A stretch of 64,000 bases of DNA from Psychrobacillus sp042885655 (GTDB lineage: Bacteria > Bacillota > Bacilli > Bacillales_A > Planococcaceae): positions 62,001-126,000 of the forward strand of contig NZ_JBHVRO010000004.1 in NCBI RefSeq assembly GCF_042885655.1, given 5' to 3'. This document shows positions 25,400-33,663 of the stretch, piece by piece; within the stretch, counting starts at the first letter, position 1, and each line of letters opens with the position of its first letter. Below the pieces are notes generated by a model, which searched no databases, was not told the origin of the DNA, and saw only the letters and a list, made by a program, of their open reading frames with translations. Position numbers and translations under genes: made by a program.

Positions 25400-26278
25400 A
25401 TGTCGAATACGCAATCAATGATATTTACAATATACGGAGATTATATCCGTCATTACGGCAACAAAATTTGGATTGGGAGCTTAATCCGATTATTGAAGGA
25501 ATTTGGCCATAATGAACAGTCGGTGCGGGTAGCTGTATCAAGAATGATGAAACAAGGGTGGCTCGAATCCGAGAAAAAAGGAAATAAGAGTTATTACTTT
25601 CTGACTGAACGCGGAGAAGCACGGATGGAAGAAGCTGCGATTCGGATTTTTAAATTGATGCCAAACGATTGGGATGGAAAGTGGCGTATGCTTATGTATA
25701 CCATTCCGGAAGAAAAAAGACAAATCCGTGATGAACTCCGAAAAGAGCTTTTATGGAGTGGATTTGGAAGCTTTTCCAATGGGTGCTGGATTTCGCCGAA
25801 CAATCTTGAAAAAGAAGTACAGTTTCTTATTAAAAAATATGAAATACAAACTTATGTAGATTTCTTTGTATCGGAATACAAAGGGCCGCAAGCAAACAGA
25901 GAGCTTGTTGAAAAAAGCTGGCCACTTCAAGAAATCGATGGGAAATATAAAGAATTTATTTCGACCTATAGCGAACAATATATTGTTCATCAAAGTATGA
26001 TAAACGATGGACGGATGACAGATGCAGAGTGTTTTGTGGAACGGACTAATCTCGTACACGAATACCGAAAATTTCTCTTTACTGATCCTGGGCTTCCAAA
26101 AGAATTACTCCCCGAAATTTGGAGTGGCAACCATGCAGCTCTGTTATTTGAACAATATTATAAATTGTTGGCACAGTCTGCAAGCAAATTTTTTGAAGAA
26201 GTATTCCAAGAAGATAATGATATGCGTCGGAAAGACAAAGGATATGATGCAGATGATCATCCGCTTCTTATGGATTAA
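25400..26278 (+). CDS. paaX: Phenylacetate catabolism repressor PaaX
   Basis: A 292-residue transcriptional repressor of the PaaX family; in other bacteria phenylacetyl-CoA releases it from DNA. The N-terminal winged-helix domain spans about 5-75 ('FTIYGDYIRHYGNKIWIGSLIRLL', 'NEQSVRVAVSRMMKQGWLES', 'GNKSYYFLTERG'), followed by the family-specific central domain ('FGSFSNGCWISPNN') and a C-terminal helical part. It lies alone between repeat sequence and paaY. The shared motif before paaK, paaA and the PheDH operon is its likely operator. Confidence 0.93.
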   Translation: MSNTQSMIFTIYGDYIRHYGNKIWIGSLIRLLKEFGHNEQSVRVAVSRMMKQGWLESEKKGNKSYYFLTERGEARMEEAAIRIFKLMPNDWDGKWRMLMYTIPEEKRQIRDELRKELLWSGFGSFSNGCWISPNNLEKEVQFLIKKYEIQTYVDFFVSEYKGPQANRELVEKSWPLQEIDGKYKEFISTYSEQYIVHQSMINDGRMTDAECFVERTNLVHEYRKFLFTDPGLPKELLPEIWSGNHAALLFEQYYKLLAQSASKFFEEVFQEDNDMRRKDKGYDADDHPLLMD

Positions 26279-26365
26279 CAACTTTCGACGTGTTAATAAA
26301 AATCTGACGTCTTAAACCTAACAACTTTATGAAAGTTTCACAAGTTATCTCTTACAATTTGAGAA

Positions 26366-26450
26366 GTGGTTGCTTTCATAAATGAATCTGTTGCTCTTCG
26401 TGTAGTAGTGGTTGCTTTCGTCATGCCAATGGTTGCCCTTTTCTTGTTTT
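26366..26450 (+). repeat. Degenerate tandem repeat of 'TGGTTGCTTTC'
   Basis: Four tandem units of about 20-22 bases, each beginning with a variant of TGGTTGCTTTC (near 26367, 26389, 26409 and 26430), in the gap between paaX and paaY. A 67-codon frame covers it but has no family features and no ribosome site. Confidence 0.45.
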
Positions 26451-26480
26451 ACCCTTTATATTCCCGACCAAATAGAAAAT

Positions 26481-26506
26481 GCAGCCAAGATTTGATTCTT
26501 GGCTGC
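26481..26506 (-). terminator. Terminator after paaY
   Basis: Perfect arms GCAGCCAAGA and TCTTGGCTGC with a 6-base loop; on the minus strand it runs into ATTTTCTATTT, so it fits the end of paaY. Confidence 0.75.
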
Positions 26507-26547
26507 TGCTATACTATAGATAGTGTTTATTATTTCATTTGCATGTA

Positions 26548-27075
26548 TTATTTCTTTTCTTCGTTTTGAAAAATTTCTCTATAGTCATACCCTTTTTGAA
26601 CATAAGTATTAATCGATAGTTGGATAATCTCGAAATCCTTTTCGTTTAACTCTCTAACTACCTTTCCTGGCGAACCAACGACTAGTGAGCGGGGAGGAAT
26701 TTTCTTTCCAGGTGGTATTAATGTGTTGGCACCGATAATGCACTCTTCCCCAATTTCGGCATGATCCAGAATGGTAGAACCCATCCCAATAATTGAACGT
26801 TTCCCTACCTTACAGCCATGTAGAATGACATTATGTCCAACAGTGACTTCATCTTCTACTACAACTGGCGCATCCTCATATAAATGAATGGTCGAATTGT
26901 CCTGAATGCTACATTTTTTACCTATTGAAATCAATCCTTCGTCTCCTCGTAGAACCGCATTAAACCAAATCGTAGATTCTTCTCCAATTTGAACCTCTCC
27001 AATAATTTTGGCTCCTGGTGCAACAAAAACAGTGGGATCTAACTTAGGTTTTTTCCCTTTATACGAAATAATCAT
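26548..27075 (-). CDS. paaY: PaaY-like hexapeptide (gamma-carbonic anhydrase fold) thioesterase
   Basis: A 175-residue left-handed beta-helix protein with hexapeptide repeats and the metal ligands of the gamma-carbonic anhydrase group ('NSTIHLYED' His, 'VGHNVILHGC' two His). PaaY proteins hydrolyse dead-end or toxic CoA esters of the phenylacetate pathway in other bacteria. A YtoA-like carbonic anhydrase homologue is the alternative; the location beside paaX favours PaaY. It is divergent from the flavoprotein gene. Confidence 0.75.
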   Translation of the reverse strand: MIISYKGKKPKLDPTVFVAPGAKIIGEVQIGEESTIWFNAVLRGDEGLISIGKKCSIQDNSTIHLYEDAPVVVEDEVTVGHNVILHGCKVGKRSIIGMGSTILDHAEIGEECIIGANTLIPPGKKIPPRSLVVGSPGKVVRELNEKDFEIIQLSINTYVQKGYDYREIFQNEEKK

Positions 27076-27108
27076 AAATTTTCTCCTCGCTTTTAAAATT
27101 ATCGGAAT

Positions 27109-27135
27109 TGTTATTCTATTAATTTTAATATAACA
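27109..27135. promoter_or_regulatory. Inverted TGTTAT/ATAACA half-sites between paaY and the flavoprotein gene
   Basis: TGTTAT (27109-27114) and ATAACA (27130-27135) form an inverted pair with centres 21 bp apart in the divergent intergenic region. The half-site equals that seen in the candidate PaaX operators, but AT-rich sequence makes chance occurrence possible. Confidence 0.3.
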
Positions 27136-27159
27136 TATTTGGTGAGAGGTGGATAAAAA

Positions 27160-28125
27160 ATGATATATATATGTGAAAAGCTAAAAATTAACTATCCAAT
27201 TATTCAAGGTGGAATGGGCAATATTAGCAACGCTCAACTCACTGCAGCTGTATCAGAAGCTGGAGGTCTTGGCACAATAGGTTGTGGGACCATGTCACCA
27301 ACGGAAGTAGAGAAGATAATACTCGAAACGAAGCAGCGAACAAATAAGAACTTTGCTATAAACATCGCGATTAGTGTTTCGCCTTTTGTAAATGAACTGA
27401 TTGATCTTGTTATCAAGCATAAAGTTCCGATTGTTTCATTATCAGCTGGAAATCCAAGTCCTTATATTCCTGTACTTCATGAGCATGGTGTAATAGTTAT
27501 AGCGCTTGTAGCTTCTGTAAAGCATGCACAAAAAGCGGAACAAGCTGGTGCTAATATACTCGTTGCAGAAGGGTTTGAAGCAGCGGGCATCAACTCAAAC
27601 CTAGAACTAACGACCTTCACGCTCATACCACAAATAGTGAAGCATGTAAAAATTCCCGTTTTAGCAGCAGGAGGAATAGGCGACGGCAAAGGATTGGCTG
27701 CTGCACTTATGCTAGGTGCTAGTGGTGTACAAATTGGTACTCGTTTAATTGCAACAAAGGAAGCACCTTTTCACAATGTGTACAAGCAAAACCTAGTGGC
27801 GGCAAGTGATACAGAAACGCTGATTATTGGAAGAAGTGTAGGACGCTTAAGAAGAATTTTAAAGACTCCATATGCGATGAAGCTAGATGAGTTAGATAAG
27901 ATGGGAATGACTTTAGAGCAATATAGTGAAATGACATCGGAAAAACAACATATTAAAGGTGCGATCGAAGGCGATATGGAAAATGGTTTTATTAATAGTG
28001 GTCAAATCGCAGGCTTAATAGAAGACATTCCGACAGTAAAAGAATTAATCGATGAAATGATGAAAGAAGCAGAAAATAAAATGTGTAAATCCTCTAAAGA
28101 ATTTAAGAGTTTACTAGCGAAATAG
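27160..28125 (+). CDS. NMO/FabK-like FMN-dependent oxidoreductase
   Basis: A 321-residue TIM-barrel flavoprotein of the nitronate monooxygenase/enoyl-ACP reductase FabK family. Landmarks are 'YPIIQGGMGNISNAQLTAAVSEAGGLGTIG', 'ILVAEGFEAAGIN', the FMN phosphate site 'IPVLAAGGIGDGKGLAAALMLGASGVQIGTR'-type region. The position next to paaY does not define its substrate; FabK-like reduction or nitronate oxidation are both possible. ATG 27160 has a GAGAGGTG site. Confidence 0.82.
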   Translation: MIYICEKLKINYPIIQGGMGNISNAQLTAAVSEAGGLGTIGCGTMSPTEVEKIILETKQRTNKNFAINIAISVSPFVNELIDLVIKHKVPIVSLSAGNPSPYIPVLHEHGVIVIALVASVKHAQKAEQAGANILVAEGFEAAGINSNLELTTFTLIPQIVKHVKIPVLAAGGIGDGKGLAAALMLGASGVQIGTRLIATKEAPFHNVYKQNLVAASDTETLIIGRSVGRLRRILKTPYAMKLDELDKMGMTLEQYSEMTSEKQHIKGAIEGDMENGFINSGQIAGLIEDIPTVKELIDEMMKEAENKMCKSSKEFKSLLAK

Positions 28126-28244
28126 CTTAGTGTCTGCCACTGAGATGCTGGAATGTAATCTCATATAGAGAGTGGATTTTTGGAGAAAAATCTGTAAATA
28201 AGTATCTATATAGCTCATGTGGGCACTGAAAAACTATCTATAGT

Positions 28245-28356
28245 AAATCGTTGAAAAAGGCGACACTCCTGCGGGAATAGCGTTAGCAGAAAACCCCGCA
28301 ACGTGCGAGGCGACTAAAGAAACGCCGTGCGGAAAGGGAGCCGATTCAACGATTTT
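28245..28356. repeat. GC-rich intergenic repeat with inverted ends
   Basis: Inverted ends AAATCGTTGAA and TTCAACGATTT, inner 'GGCGACACTCCTGCGGGAA' and 'GTGCGGAAAGGGAGCC', closely related to the block at 25148. A shorter degenerate piece ('GCTCGCCCCGCGGAAAG') follows at about 28427-28445. The 586-base gap 28126-28711 holds these, then the promoter and cre box described next. Confidence 0.75.
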
Positions 28357-28543
28357 CATATTATTGAACAGCCCTATTTAACAAATCGCGTTATGTGGAC
28401 TCATTAGCTGAGAAGGAGGCTCGTTGCTCGCCCCGCGGAAAGTGAACTTCAGAGCTATAAATCTGAGTGTAAAAATCTTTTCTGTGATATGTATATTCTG
28501 GGAAAAATTAATTCGAAATACATAGATTTTTCTGATTATTGTA

Positions 28544-28592
28544 TTGACTATCGTATTACGGATTGATACTATTACGTTATAATACTGTTATG
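28544..28592 (+). promoter_or_regulatory. Promoter and candidate PaaX operator of the thioesterase-PheDH-dehydrogenase operon
   Basis: TTGACT (28544-28549), 17 bases, TACTAT (28567-28572), then CGTTATAATACTGTTATG (28575-28592). The operator motif begins three bases after the -10 end, exactly as in the paaA promoter, and agrees with the paaA copy in 14 of 18 positions. Confidence 0.6.
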
Positions 28593-28615
28593 CTAAGTGA
28601 ATTTGTCGTTAATTA

Positions 28616-28629
28616 TGTAAGCGTTTACA
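28616..28629 (+). promoter_or_regulatory. CcpA cre box in the leader of the PheDH operon
   Basis: TGTAAGCGTTTACA fits the cre consensus TGWAANCGNTNWCA at every fixed position. It lies roughly 37 bases past the predicted transcription start, a position where CcpA can block elongation. This predicts repression of aromatic amino acid breakdown by preferred sugars. Confidence 0.75.
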
Positions 28630-28711
28630 ACTTTTTGTTGAATGGTGAATTAAATTGTCGAAACACCATTCTGTTTTATTAACAATCTACCATATAGTAA
28701 ATAGAGGTGAA

Positions 28712-29134
28712 ATGATGAGGCGGGGGATGGAATTAGGTAGAGAAGAGACAATAGAAATAATTGTAACCGAGGATATGTTTGCTTCATTTGAAGGAGAAGT
28801 TGTGCATCCTGTCTATTCAACAGTAGCTATGACATATCATATGGAGTGGGTTTCTAGAAAAATTATTCTACCATTTTTGGAAGACGATGAAGAGGGAATG
28901 GGAGCATCGGTTAAACTAAACCATTTAGCACCTTCTACACTCGGTTCCATAGTTACACTAACTGCAACCTTAGAGGGACTGTTTGACAATGTAGTACTGA
29001 CCAAAGTGACTGCATCAAATCACAACGGTATCATCGGAAAAGGTGAAGTGAAGCAAGTAATTTTACCGAAAAAAATGATTGCTGAAAAACTAAAAAGCGC
29101 TTCATTATTTCCTAAGAAAAAGAAATTAATTTAG
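28712..29134 (+). CDS. FlK-like hotdog thioesterase
   Basis: A 140-residue hotdog protein of the fluoroacetyl-CoA thioesterase-like group. It shows 'GEVVHPVYSTVAMTYHMEWVSRKII' (catalytic-type Thr/Ser and Glu region), 'GMGASVKLNHLAPSTLGSIVTLTATL' (His in the HLAP motif). The frame extends to TTG 28655, but ATG 28712 follows AGAGGTGA and fits the family N-terminus. As first gene of the PheDH and 2-oxoacid dehydrogenase operon it may hydrolyse arylacetyl-CoA, for example 4-hydroxyphenylacetyl-CoA. That substrate is inferred. Confidence 0.78.
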   Translation: MMRRGMELGREETIEIIVTEDMFASFEGEVVHPVYSTVAMTYHMEWVSRKIILPFLEDDEEGMGASVKLNHLAPSTLGSIVTLTATLEGLFDNVVLTKVTASNHNGIIGKGEVKQVILPKKMIAEKLKSASLFPKKKKLI

Positions 29135-29165
29135 TTAAGAACTAATCGCCGAGGGGGCTTAAAAG

Positions 29166-30314
29166 ATGATAATGGCAGATAAATTTTCAATGACAAAAGA
29201 ATTTAATCTCTTCGATAAGATGGCTAAGCATGAACAGGTGGTTTTTTGTAATGATCCATCCACTGGCTTACGTGCAATAATTGCAATCCACGACACAACG
29301 CTTGGACCGGCACTTGGTGGATGTCGTATGCAACCTTATAACAGTCTTGAAGAAGCGTTGGAAGATGCTCTGCGTCTTTCAAAAGGAATGACGTACAAAT
29401 GTGCAGCGGCAGACGTAGATTTCGGTGGCGGAAAAGCAGTTATTATCGGTGATCCTAAAACAGATAAATCTCCGGAATTATTTCGCGCGTTTGGTCAATT
29501 TGTAAACTCACTAGGTGGTCGCTTTTATACAGGAACGGATATGGGGACGACGATGGATGATTTCATTCATGCGATGAAAGAAACGAACTTCGTTAACGGC
29601 CTGCCAGAGGTATATGGAGGTGGTGGTGATTCTTCTATACCAACAGCAGCAGGTGTTTTGTACGGTATAAAAGCGACTAATCAGTTGCTATATGGAAGTG
29701 ACGAATTAGGGCAACAGACTTATGCGATTCAAGGTCTAGGAAAGGTTGGATTCAAAGTAGCAAGTGGATTACTTGAAGCTGGTGCTCACATCTACGTAAC
29801 AGATATTAACGAAGAAAGTCTGAAGGCAATTGAGGAAGTAGCAGCAAAAACACCGGGAAAAGTACAAATTGTTGCAAATGATGACATTTATTCGCAAGAA
29901 GCGGATATATTCGTTCCATGTGCATTTGGTGGGATTATTAACGATACTACAATCCCTAAGTTTAAAGTTAAAGCGATTGTAGGATCCGCCAATAATCAAT
30001 TATTAGATGATAGACACGGCAAGTTGTTACGTGATAAAGGGATTTTATATGCACCGGACTACATCGTAAATTCTGGGGGGCTCATTCAGGTAGCGGATGA
30101 ATTGTATGGTATTAATAAGGAACGTGTATTAGCAAAAACTAAACATATATACGATGCGATTTTGGAAGTGTATCAGGATGCTGCGAGTAGTGGAAAAACA
30201 ACAGAGGAATCGGCGAATGAGATGTGTGAGAAACGAATAGAAAGTCGAAGAAAACGGAATAGTTTTTACTCAGCACCAACAAAACCAAAATGGTCGTTTA
30301 ACAAGATTCAGTAA
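29166..30314 (+). CDS. pdh: Phenylalanine dehydrogenase
   Basis: NAD+-dependent oxidative deaminase giving phenylpyruvate and ammonia from phenylalanine, usually also active on tyrosine. The 382-residue protein has 'GPALGGCRM', catalytic lysines in 'GMTYKCAAADVDFGGGKAVI', 'FYTGTDMGTTMDDF', and 'GGGGDSSIPTAAGVLYG', the GDSSIPTA form typical of PheDH rather than leucine dehydrogenase, followed by the 'AIQGLGKVGFKVA' NAD motif and a C-terminal 'RNSFYSAPTKPKW' tail like Lysinibacillus and Sporosarcina PheDH. It lies 31 bases after the thioesterase gene. Either ATG 29166 or 29172 may start it. Confidence 0.9.
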   Translation: MIMADKFSMTKEFNLFDKMAKHEQVVFCNDPSTGLRAIIAIHDTTLGPALGGCRMQPYNSLEEALEDALRLSKGMTYKCAAADVDFGGGKAVIIGDPKTDKSPELFRAFGQFVNSLGGRFYTGTDMGTTMDDFIHAMKETNFVNGLPEVYGGGGDSSIPTAAGVLYGIKATNQLLYGSDELGQQTYAIQGLGKVGFKVASGLLEAGAHIYVTDINEESLKAIEEVAAKTPGKVQIVANDDIYSQEADIFVPCAFGGIINDTTIPKFKVKAIVGSANNQLLDDRHGKLLRDKGILYAPDYIVNSGGLIQVADELYGINKERVLAKTKHIYDAILEVYQDAASSGKTTEESANEMCEKRIESRRKRNSFYSAPTKPKWSFNKIQ

Positions 30315-30359
30315 ACCCTTCCCATTTTTGAATAGACTATCTTGATTGGAGGCAGTTAA

Positions 30360-31415
30360 GTGGAACATAACTATCCTATTAAAAGAATAATAGATGATGA
30401 GGGCTTTCTTGTAGATGCGAGCTTTGAAAAACAAATTGATGAGCAATTGGTTAAAGACCTTTATTATCACATGCTACGGGTCCGTACTTTTGATAGAAAG
30501 GCGATTAATTTGCAAAGACAAGGACGGCTTGGAACTTATGCGCCATTTGAAGGACAGGAAGCGGCTCAAGTTGGGAGCTCACTCGCGTTAAATGCTGACG
30601 ACTGGGTATTCCCGACTTATCGAGATCATGGTGCAACAATCACATTTGGAAAAAGTATGGTTCAAACGTTTTTATATTGGAATGGCAGAGTGGAGGGGTG
30701 TGTAGCTCCGCCTGATAGAAATATTTTCCCACCAGCTGTTCCTATCGCGACTCAAATTCCCCATGCAGTTGGGGCTGCCTGGGCTGAAAAGAGAAGAGGA
30801 ACACAGAATGCAGCAATTGCTTATTTCGGAGATGGTGCAACTTCGGAAGGCGATTTTCATGAAGGCTTGAATTTTGCGAGTGTATTCAAAGTGCCGGTCG
30901 TCTTTTTTAACCAAAATAATGGGTATGCGATATCCGTTCCAATTGAAAAACAGATGAATTCGGCAACTATAGCACAAAAATCAGTTGCTTATGGCATGCC
31001 AGGGGTAAGAATTGACGGAAACGATTGCTTTGTAGTTTATTTTGAAACGAAAAAAGCATTTGACTATGCACGAAATGGAAATGGCCCGACTTTAATAGAA
31101 GCAATTACTTGGAGAAAAGGTGCACACACGACTGCTGATGATCCTTCAAAGTATCGTTCTGAAAAACAAGGGGAGATATTTGTTGATCCTCTATCACGAT
31201 TAGAGTTATTTATGAAAAATTACGGTTACTGGAATGATGAGTGGATTGAAGCGACTAGAGAAAAAACGAATAGTGAAGTGGAAGCGGCTGTTGAAGAAAT
31301 GGAGAAATTTCCGCCGCCAAACGTAGCGGACGTTTTCAATCATGTATACGCTGAAATGCCAGCTCATCTCGCTGAACAAAAAGAAGCGTACCTATCACAC
31401 TTAGGGAGGCATTAA
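30360..31415 (+). CDS. 2-Oxoacid dehydrogenase E1 component, alpha subunit
   Basis: ThDP-dependent decarboxylase subunit, 351 residues, PdhA-like. It has 'RLGTYAPFEGQEAAQVGSSLAL', a ThDP/Mg motif 'YFGDGATSEGDFHEGLNFASVFKVPVVFFNQNNGYAIS', and the phospho-loop like 'GAHTTADDPSKYR'. The start is GTG 30360 with GGAGG. In a PheDH operon its likely substrate is phenylpyruvate or another arylpyruvate rather than pyruvate, an inference from context only. Confidence 0.88.
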   Translation: MEHNYPIKRIIDDEGFLVDASFEKQIDEQLVKDLYYHMLRVRTFDRKAINLQRQGRLGTYAPFEGQEAAQVGSSLALNADDWVFPTYRDHGATITFGKSMVQTFLYWNGRVEGCVAPPDRNIFPPAVPIATQIPHAVGAAWAEKRRGTQNAAIAYFGDGATSEGDFHEGLNFASVFKVPVVFFNQNNGYAISVPIEKQMNSATIAQKSVAYGMPGVRIDGNDCFVVYFETKKAFDYARNGNGPTLIEAITWRKGAHTTADDPSKYRSEKQGEIFVDPLSRLELFMKNYGYWNDEWIEATREKTNSEVEAAVEEMEKFPPPNVADVFNHVYAEMPAHLAEQKEAYLSHLGRH

Positions 31416-31418
31416 TGA

Positions 31419-32435
31419 ATGGCACAATTGAAAGAGTCGGATCAAAAAACCGAGACGACAAAGCAGCTGACGTTAATTCAAGCGATTAATGATGGTATGC
31501 GTTTAATGCTAGAAGAGGATGATCGAACTATCATTCTTGGTGAAGATATCGGGAAAAACGGAGGGGTTTTCCGTGCAACGGAAGGACTTCAGGAAGTGTT
31601 TGGTGATGACCGAGTGGTCGATACACCGCTTTCAGAAGCAGGAATTATCGGTACTTCAATTGGCCTTGCGGTTAATGGCTTTAGACCGGTTGCGGAGATT
31701 CAATTCCTCGGTTTTATTTATCCTGCGTACGAACAAATTATGACACATGTCTCACGAATTAGAATGCGAACAATGTCCCGTTTTACAGTTCCTATGGTTA
31801 TACGGGCACCATACGGAGCTGGAATTCGTGCTCCAGAAATACATTCGGACAGTACAGAAATTTTGTTCACGCATATGCCTGGTATCAAAGTTGTCTGCCC
31901 ATCTAATCCATTCGATGCAAAAGGTTTGTTGATTGCAGCCATGGAAGATCCTGACCCTGTGATAGTTTTGGAGCCTATGAAAAACTATCGAGCAAAGAGA
32001 GAAGCAGTCCCTGTCGGTAAATATACGGTGGAAATTGGTAAAGGAAAAATAGTAAGGGAGGGTACTGATGTAACTCTAATTGCTTGGGGAGCTATGATTG
32101 GAATAGCGGAAAAAGCAGCTGAACAGGCAGAGAAAAAGGGTATTAGTTGTGAAATTATCGATTTGCGAACATTGTATCCAATAGATCGCGATATTATTGC
32201 GGGGTCCGTGCAGAAGACAACTAGAGCGGTTATTATCCATGAAGCGCATAATACTGGCGGTCTTGGGAACGATATCGTGTCAATTATCAATGATACCGCT
32301 TTCCTCTATCTTCGAGCTCCAATCGAACGTGTAACAGGATTTGACGTTCCGGTTCCATTCTTTGCACTAGAAGAACATTATTTACCAACACAAGCACGCG
32401 TCATGGAAGGAATAGAAAAAGTGGTACATTTTTAA
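31419..32435 (+). CDS. 2-Oxoacid dehydrogenase E1 component, beta subunit
   Basis: Transketolase-like partner of E1 alpha, 338 residues, with 'GEDIGKNGGVFRATEGL' (ThDP-activating Glu in the GED motif), 'RFTVPMVIRAPYGAGIRAPEIHSDSTEILFTH' type loop and a C-terminal 'VIIHEAHNTGGLGNDIV' domain. It starts four bases after the alpha subunit stop, and E2 follows after 12 bases. Confidence 0.9.
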   Translation: MAQLKESDQKTETTKQLTLIQAINDGMRLMLEEDDRTIILGEDIGKNGGVFRATEGLQEVFGDDRVVDTPLSEAGIIGTSIGLAVNGFRPVAEIQFLGFIYPAYEQIMTHVSRIRMRTMSRFTVPMVIRAPYGAGIRAPEIHSDSTEILFTHMPGIKVVCPSNPFDAKGLLIAAMEDPDPVIVLEPMKNYRAKREAVPVGKYTVEIGKGKIVREGTDVTLIAWGAMIGIAEKAAEQAEKKGISCEIIDLRTLYPIDRDIIAGSVQKTTRAVIIHEAHNTGGLGNDIVSIINDTAFLYLRAPIERVTGFDVPVPFFALEEHYLPTQARVMEGIEKVVHF

Positions 32436-32447
32436 GGAGGAAATGGG

Positions 32448-33662
32448 ATGCTCGAAGTAAAGCTACATGATGTCGGGGAAGGAATGACGGAAGGGGAAGT
32501 GATCCATTACTTAGTCAAAGTTGGAGATTCGGTAATGACGGATCAGCCTCTTGTCGAAGTACAAACAGATAAAATGGTTGCTGAACTCACATCGCCCTGC
32601 TCAGGTATCGTGAAAAAAATTCCTATTGAAGTTGGTGAAATTGTTCAAGTAGGAACAAGTCTACTCTACATTGAAGTAGATGGGGGTGGTCAGCCAGAAC
32701 TAAAATCATCGATAGAAATGAAACAAGTTAAAGAGAAAAAGGCGATTCCTCCGCTTGAAAAAGCAACAGCACCTACTACTTTTAAACGAGTACTTGCTGC
32801 ACCATATACACGAAAAATTGCGCGCGACAACAATATAAATCTGGAAGACGTCCATGCTGCTGATCCTTCAGGAAGAATAACCGAAGAAGATGTTTTTCGG
32901 TTCTTAAAAGGTCTACAAACCGAGAAGGAGCATGTAAATGATGTGAAGCAAGCGGTTGTAGTTCAAGAAGCTCCTGATGAAATTCCTTTTAGAGGTATTC
33001 GAAAAAAGATTGCTGAAAAGATGACGAAATCACTTTTTACAATCCCGCATGTCACTCATTTTGATGAAGTTAATATGACGAAACTGTTTGAAATGAATGA
33101 GCAATTAAAAACATCTGGTGAGTCAGTGAGCATATCCGCATTTCTTATTAAAGCACTTGTTATTGCATTGAAGGACTTTCCGATATTCAATGCAGAACTA
33201 GATGAAGAGAATAGTAGGATATTACTCAAGAAAAACTACCATATTGGTATCGCAACAAACACGGATAGCGGATTAATCGTCCCTGTTATCCATGATGTCG
33301 ATAAGAAAACGATTAAAGAGATTAATAATGAAGTCAAAGGTTTAACAAAAAGAGCGATCGAAGGGAAGATACAACCGTTTGAAATGCAAAATAGTACTTT
33401 TACAGTGAGTAATGTTGGACCACTAGGTAGTACTGGTGCAACCCCAATTATTAATTATCCTGAAACGGCTCTAATTGCTTTTCACAAAACGAAAAAACAA
33501 CCTATCGTCAATGAATATGATGAAATTGTTATCGGTCGTATTATGACACTGTCTATGGCATTTGACCATCGTGTAGCGGATGGAGCGACGGCCGTTAAAT
33601 TTACGAATCGCTTTGCAAGCCTAATCGAACACCCCCACAAACTAATGATGGAGATGATATAA
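32448..33662 (+). CDS. 2-Oxoacid dehydrogenase E2 acyltransferase
   Basis: Dihydrolipoamide acyltransferase core, 404 residues: a single lipoyl domain (1-76, lipoyl Lys42 in 'VQTDKMVAE'), a hinge, a peripheral subunit-binding domain (about 111-150, 'APYTRKIARDNNINLEDV', 'GRITEEDV') and the catalytic domain (about 175-404) with His374 in 'AFDHRVADGA'. It passes the acyl group to CoA; if the substrate is phenylpyruvate the product is phenylacetyl-CoA. Confidence 0.92.
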   Translation: MLEVKLHDVGEGMTEGEVIHYLVKVGDSVMTDQPLVEVQTDKMVAELTSPCSGIVKKIPIEVGEIVQVGTSLLYIEVDGGGQPELKSSIEMKQVKEKKAIPPLEKATAPTTFKRVLAAPYTRKIARDNNINLEDVHAADPSGRITEEDVFRFLKGLQTEKEHVNDVKQAVVVQEAPDEIPFRGIRKKIAEKMTKSLFTIPHVTHFDEVNMTKLFEMNEQLKTSGESVSISAFLIKALVIALKDFPIFNAELDEENSRILLKKNYHIGIATNTDSGLIVPVIHDVDKKTIKEINNEVKGLTKRAIEGKIQPFEMQNSTFTVSNVGPLGSTGATPIINYPETALIAFHKTKKQPIVNEYDEIVIGRIMTLSMAFDHRVADGATAVKFTNRFASLIEHPHKLMMEMI

Positions 33663-33663
33663 A

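Noticed and set aside
26366..26569. A 67-codon plus-strand open frame after paaX
   Set aside because: No ribosome site, composition follows the tandem repeat and the paaY terminator, and no family features.
28357..28711. A T-box or other amino-acid-sensing riboswitch in the PheDH operon leader
   Set aside because: No T-box sequence or specifier stem could be seen; the leader shows only promoter, operator and cre elements.
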